A stretch of 64,000 bases of DNA from Sipunculus nudus (lineage: Eukaryota; Annelida; Sipuncula; Golfingiida; Sipunculidae). The notes beneath the pieces were generated by a model. It saw only the letters and a list, made by a program, of their open reading frames with translations, ran no database searches and was not told the DNA's origin. The stretch lies in contig CM049314.1 of the NCBI GenBank assembly GCA_026874595.1, positions 25,121,729 to 25,185,728 of the forward strand. The letters are read 5' to 3'. Shown here piece by piece: positions 60,119-64,000 of the stretch. A program made the position numbers and the translations under genes. How positions within the stretch are numbered: the first letter of the stretch is position 1; each line of letters starts with the position of its first letter.

Positions 60119-61950
60119 GTGAGGAAATCTCAAGATGTCTGACAGTCAGTGGTTTTTTTTTGCCTCTCCCAGGAGAATAGGTGTTCATCCCCATTCATGT
60201 GTGTGTTTGTCAAGGCTGGGGTAAATGAGAATGTAATGAGGTACCTTTGAACAAGATTATTGTTATTTATGGTAACTCCTGCATTTGCTTATCAGCGCCA
60301 TCTAGTATTCCGACTTTGAACAATTTAGAAGTTTAAGATATGTTTTTTTTTTTTTATTAAATGTAAACATGTTAACATTAATCATATTTCAATGCAACAT
60401 AGTGAAGCTTAATGTATTCCTGTTGGTGCTCCACTGAAATTAATAAGACTATACAAAGGAATTAGCCAGTTTTAATGCCTTACTCAAACATTATGTTTTT
60501 CACTAAATGAACACAAAATGGTGCTGATAAGGAAAAGTGGGAGTTACTGTAAATAACAATAAACTTGTTCAAAGGTTCCCAATTGTAATTGAATGTATTA
60601 ATTACATGATTTCATATAATTGAAAGTAATATGTAATTTAACATATTTCAAATAACAAGTGATTGTAAAAGTAATTAATCCCTTTTAAAGATATACTATA
60701 ATTTGTAATTACTATTCAGTTACTGTTCAATTACACTTAAATGAAATGTTTTGCCTGAAGTCAGACAAACAAACTTCAGAATATGGCTACACAGTATTTA
60801 CCACTGCTGATCCCTCCATGCCAAGTTTTACCTGAGCTGAGTGTTTCTTATTCCTAACAAGGTTTCTTGGGAGGGTTTCTGTGGGACTATATTTTGCAAA
60901 CTATGGGCAAGAAACATTTGAGCACCAAGCGATTCGACAGTGCTTTTATCCATTTAGCATAGAATCTTCTTACTTAACATCCAGGGAAGTAATGGGCAAA
61001 TCATTGTTGAAACCTGAAATTAGGTCATGGTGACCTATATTCTGCACAATATGTGAAAGAACATGATTTGAACACCCATTAGGACAGATTTGCATGATTG
61101 GGTTCAGTTTGACCCAGAAACTTGTAATTTGATTAAGATCCAGTGAGGTTCCTGAAAAAATTGATTGAAAACCTGAAATAATGTCACTGAGAGTGTGACC
61201 TTTATTCTGCAAGCTTTGTGAAAGAACATTTTTAGCACTCTGTTAGTCAGATAGGCACAAATTATAGCAGAGCATCTGATTATTCCTTTCTTGGAAAGCT
61301 GTAATAAGGTCACTGTAACCTATTTCTAAGGACTATTGGCAAAATGCAGGATTTTGAGCACTCTGGGAGGCATTTCACCCATTGTTCCAGGTTCCTTGAA
61401 TTCAGCTAAGTGTCATTACCCATGGGCCACTTGATACTTTTTTCAGACAATTTTATTTTTTTCTTCTTGTAAGATTTTATATTTTCTCCATCAAATCCAG
61501 AGTGGTAGCACTGAAATGGGTAATAATTTATTCTTACTAGGGAGTGTACTTTCTATGATGTTGATATGTTATAGACCTGGCAGGTTCTTTTAATCTTTTG
61601 TAAACTCTTGGCTTTAATGCTCCATGATTATGGTATGCCCTCTGACTTCAGTGCACAGTTAAGCTTCAGTCAAATGCAACTTGTTTTAGCTCATCAAGTA
61701 ACGTCAAGTTATCTTCAAGATTTTTTTTTTTTTTGGGGGGGGGGGTTGACACAGTAAAGGATAATCAAAGTTTGGACAACTTTTTTATAAACACATATAT
61801 ATACATATACACATATACCTTTAATTGTCTGTGTGACCCATTTCAAATGTAATACAATTAGTACATGGTTTGAAAAAAAAAGGTATTATGTTTCATATTA
61901 AATTTCATATTGAAATAGAATGACTGTTATTCTGATTATTGCTATATATC
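60119..61950 (+). other. Start of intron 3: no exon seen
   Basis: Begins with the GTGAGG donor. It contains a cluster of ATTAC/GTAAT repeats (60583-60735) and a decayed Helitron-like piece (60950-61437) ending CAGCTAAGTGTCATTACCCATGGGCCACTTG. A poly-T/poly-G patch lies at 61722-61745. Confidence 0.55.
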
Positions 61951-61954
61951 ATTA

Positions 61955-62760
61955 GCGAACCTGTGAGCTAATGGGGTGGTGTGGTTTTGTCCATACTTTA
62001 ACCCATACTGTCTCAAAACCAAAAGGAACTAGCATGACCAAATTCATGCAAAAAATTATATGTCTAAAAGCACTGTCAGATTGAGCTAATTTTTTGGTAT
62101 CTGCATTTACATAGATTTTATAGTGGAAAAGCTAAAATACCTTTAAAAATCTTCTTCTCCAAAACTGGATGGCCAAATTGTTCAATATTTCATGGAAATT
62201 ATTTCAGAAACACTCTCTCCAAGTTTGTTTTAATGGTTTCAGTTCAGTGCTTTTTGGCCAAGTTAGAGGATGCTGAATTTAGCCATATGCCATAACAGCC
62301 CATTTTAGCTCAGTGGCTACAAAGATCTTCTTCTCAAAAACCACTGGGCCAAATTCTTAAATCTCACATATGGCCAAAAAAGCATACTAAAAGGCTGGAG
62401 CTAGCATCACCAAATTTTATGCAAATGTTGGTCACATGAGTCATATTTGAACTGTTGGCATCACCTGCATTGATTGGCCTTATTTGAACTGGGGTCATCA
62501 GTCATCAGAAGATTAACCCATAATTTCTAAGGAACAGGGAGAGCTAGCATCCCAAAATTTTAAGCAAACTCAGTCAAATGTAAAATGTTGTAGGATTGAG
62601 CTTTTTGTGGTGCGCCACCTGCATCAGCTACCTTCCTTTTTTCGTTGATTACATTGATGTGATTATATCAGGAGTTGTCTGACATATTGGCCTGAAATTG
62701 TGCATGTCCATAGGTCTAAGATACCTCCATCTTGTATTCAAGACTGGTGGCGCCATCTAT
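61955..62760 (+). repeat. E-C copy 1: diverged interspersed repeat
   Basis: Starts TTAGCGAACCTGTGAGCTAATGG. Shares long stretches with 63375-64000, such as ACATAGATTTTATAG / TCTTAGATTTTATAG and AAAATCTTCTTCTC. A second internal unit begins near 62300, and GGTGGCGCCAT occurs at 62746. Probably another Helitron-like family, but no 3' end is recognised. Confidence 0.5.
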
Positions 62761-63374
62761 AATTGTATTCATATGGTGTCCATCCGTCTGATTACATGAA
62801 CCATCCCCCCTTGCTTAACAGTGTAGGGGGAGATTACATGTGCCCCCCTATATTGACATCCCTGAGCTCACCTGTCATCTGTCTGTTAACACTAGCAGCT
62901 TTTCCAGCAATGCCTAGACAGATAATCCTGACATTTTGTATATTAATAAATGTACAGTGGATTCATGGAAAATTGACCAGAAAACAAAATTGGCAGCACA
63001 ACCTTCATGTATGATGATTTTAGGTGTGTTTTTGTGTGTTATGGGCTTATAATAAATTGCAGGTTTTTCTAGTGGTAATCAACTATTTGATTACACTGGG
63101 ACACAAGCTCTCATTGGTTTGATTCTTGGCCCTATGCCAGAAAGGCAACAAGAGCTTGTGTCGCATTGAAATTTTGGCTGGAGGCACATGGTAATACCAC
63201 ACGTTTAGTGGACTGATTACAATTCTGTGCACATCCTGGTGTTCCAGCTTTAGAGAACCTTGCCATACAATTCAGCTGTTGCATGAAAAGATCAATATAT
63301 ATCACCACTGCAGAACCAGCGTAAGTTTGATCAGGAGCAGGTATATGTGGGTTCTGACTCAGTATACTTCTAAT
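62761..63374 (+). other. Intronic stretch between the two E-C copies
   Basis: No exon is supportable. 63060-63140 has weak tRNA-like wording (CTAGTGGTAATC... ATTGGTTTGATTCTTGG), perhaps a decayed SINE head. Confidence 0.4.
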
Positions 63375-64000
63375 TTTTAGTGAACCTGTGAGCTCATGCG
63401 ATGGTGTGGTGTCGTCTGTCGTCTGTACGTTAACCCATACTATCAGGAAAACAGCAAGAATTAGCATCATGAAATTTTATGCATAAAATTAGTCATCTAA
63501 AAAACTCTATCGGATTTTGCTTATTTTTTGGCTCACTGCATTTTCTTAGATTTTATAGGGAAAAAGCTAAAAAAGCTTAAAAAATCTTCTTCTCTGAATC
63601 TGTTCAGCCAAATTGTCCAATATTTTACAGAAATGATTTCTGGAAGAATCTCTCTCAAGTTTGTTGAAATGGTTTAAGTTTGGTGATTTTTAGGCCGAGT
63701 TACAGGAAGTTGAACTTAGTCATCTGTCCAAAAAAGCATACTAAAATTACAATCTCAGAAATGGCTTGAGCTATCATCACCAAATTTTATGCCAATGTTG
63801 GTCACATGAGTCATATCTAAAATTGAGGTATTGGTGGCGCCACCTGCATCAGCCTTTTTTGTACGGGGTCGACAGTGCCTGTATTATACTGACAGCTACA
63901 AATAACTTCTTCTCTGAAACAAAATGGCCAAATTGTTTAATATCGCACAGAAATGATCCCAGGGTAGTGCTTTCTGAAGTTTGTTCAAATGGTCACGGTC
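63375..64000 (+). repeat. E-C copy 2, running off the window
   Basis: Starts TTTTAGTGAACCTGTGAGCTC, followed by GTCGTCTGTCGTCTGTACG (a short GTCY patch). It then runs parallel to 61955 onwards, including a perfect GGTGGCGCCACC at about 63834. Confidence 0.55.

Noticed and set aside
63132-63470. 112-residue minus-strand ORF near the right end
   Set aside because: It overlaps the beginning of the E-C repeat and a possible SINE remnant, and shows no family resemblance.
60119-64000. A fourth PELP1-like exon
   Set aside because: I scanned for an acceptor followed by an in-phase Leu-rich helix continuing the RIX1 domain and found none; the region is repeat-rich intron.

Overview
This is eukaryotic, animal-type DNA: AT-rich, full of microsatellites and interspersed repeats, with one gene split by canonical GT-AG introns and one intronless receptor gene. 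The repeat families resemble ones I know from bivalve and gastropod genomes. These include GTCC/GTCY microsatellites beside 'TTAGCTCAGCTGAC' ends, 'TTATGCCCCCGCC...' hairpin elements and 'CAGTGGCGGATC...poly-C' repeats. My best guess is therefore a marine mollusc, or another lophotrochozoan. That assignment is inference.

Layout. At 203-1450 (minus) lies an intact single-exon class A GPCR whose extracellular N-terminus carries three 18-residue repeats rich in N-glycosylation sequons. The stretch 1.5-13.4 kb is gene-poor, with long TA tracts, two inverted-repeat MITEs (about 6.68-6.98 and 9.25-9.69 kb), a degenerate SINE and a 41-bp minisatellite. At 13.44-18.60 kb (minus) there is a dead APE-endonuclease non-LTR retrotransposon; part of its reverse transcriptase has been replaced by a segment bounded by inverted arrays of a GGAAGC-poly(A) repeat. 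At 18.6-29.2 kb there is a 2.6-kb Helitron-like element (R1), assorted microsatellites and a tRNA-derived SINE. From 29,301 to at least 60,118 (plus) runs the 5' part of a split gene. Three exons join in frame to a protein start that I recognise as PELP1/Rix1-like, a ribosome-biogenesis scaffold. Its first intron is about 29.9 kb and consists largely of nested mobile elements. The rest of the gene lies beyond the right edge.

The most interesting content is the mobile-element stratigraphy in intron 1. At least three unrelated repeat families (R1/R2/R3, E-A and E-B) share one architecture. Each has a T-rich 5' end running into a subterminal inverted repeat or hairpin. Two of the three also show a nearby GTCY microsatellite and internal tandem repeats. 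The inverted copy of the 5' motif sits just upstream of the 3' end, and the element finishes in CTAGTT or CTTGTT. That is the pattern expected of non-autonomous Helentron/Helitron2-type elements (HINE/DINE-1-like). Two of the insertions can be read against an empty site elsewhere in the window. There is also a clear hAT-type MITE with a perfect 8-bp target duplication and a (GGTACA)n interior, and a larger hAT-like element with (AATAGT)n subterminal arrays that was itself hit by an E-A insertion. No transposase, Rep/helicase, CRISPR array or intact non-coding RNA gene was seen.
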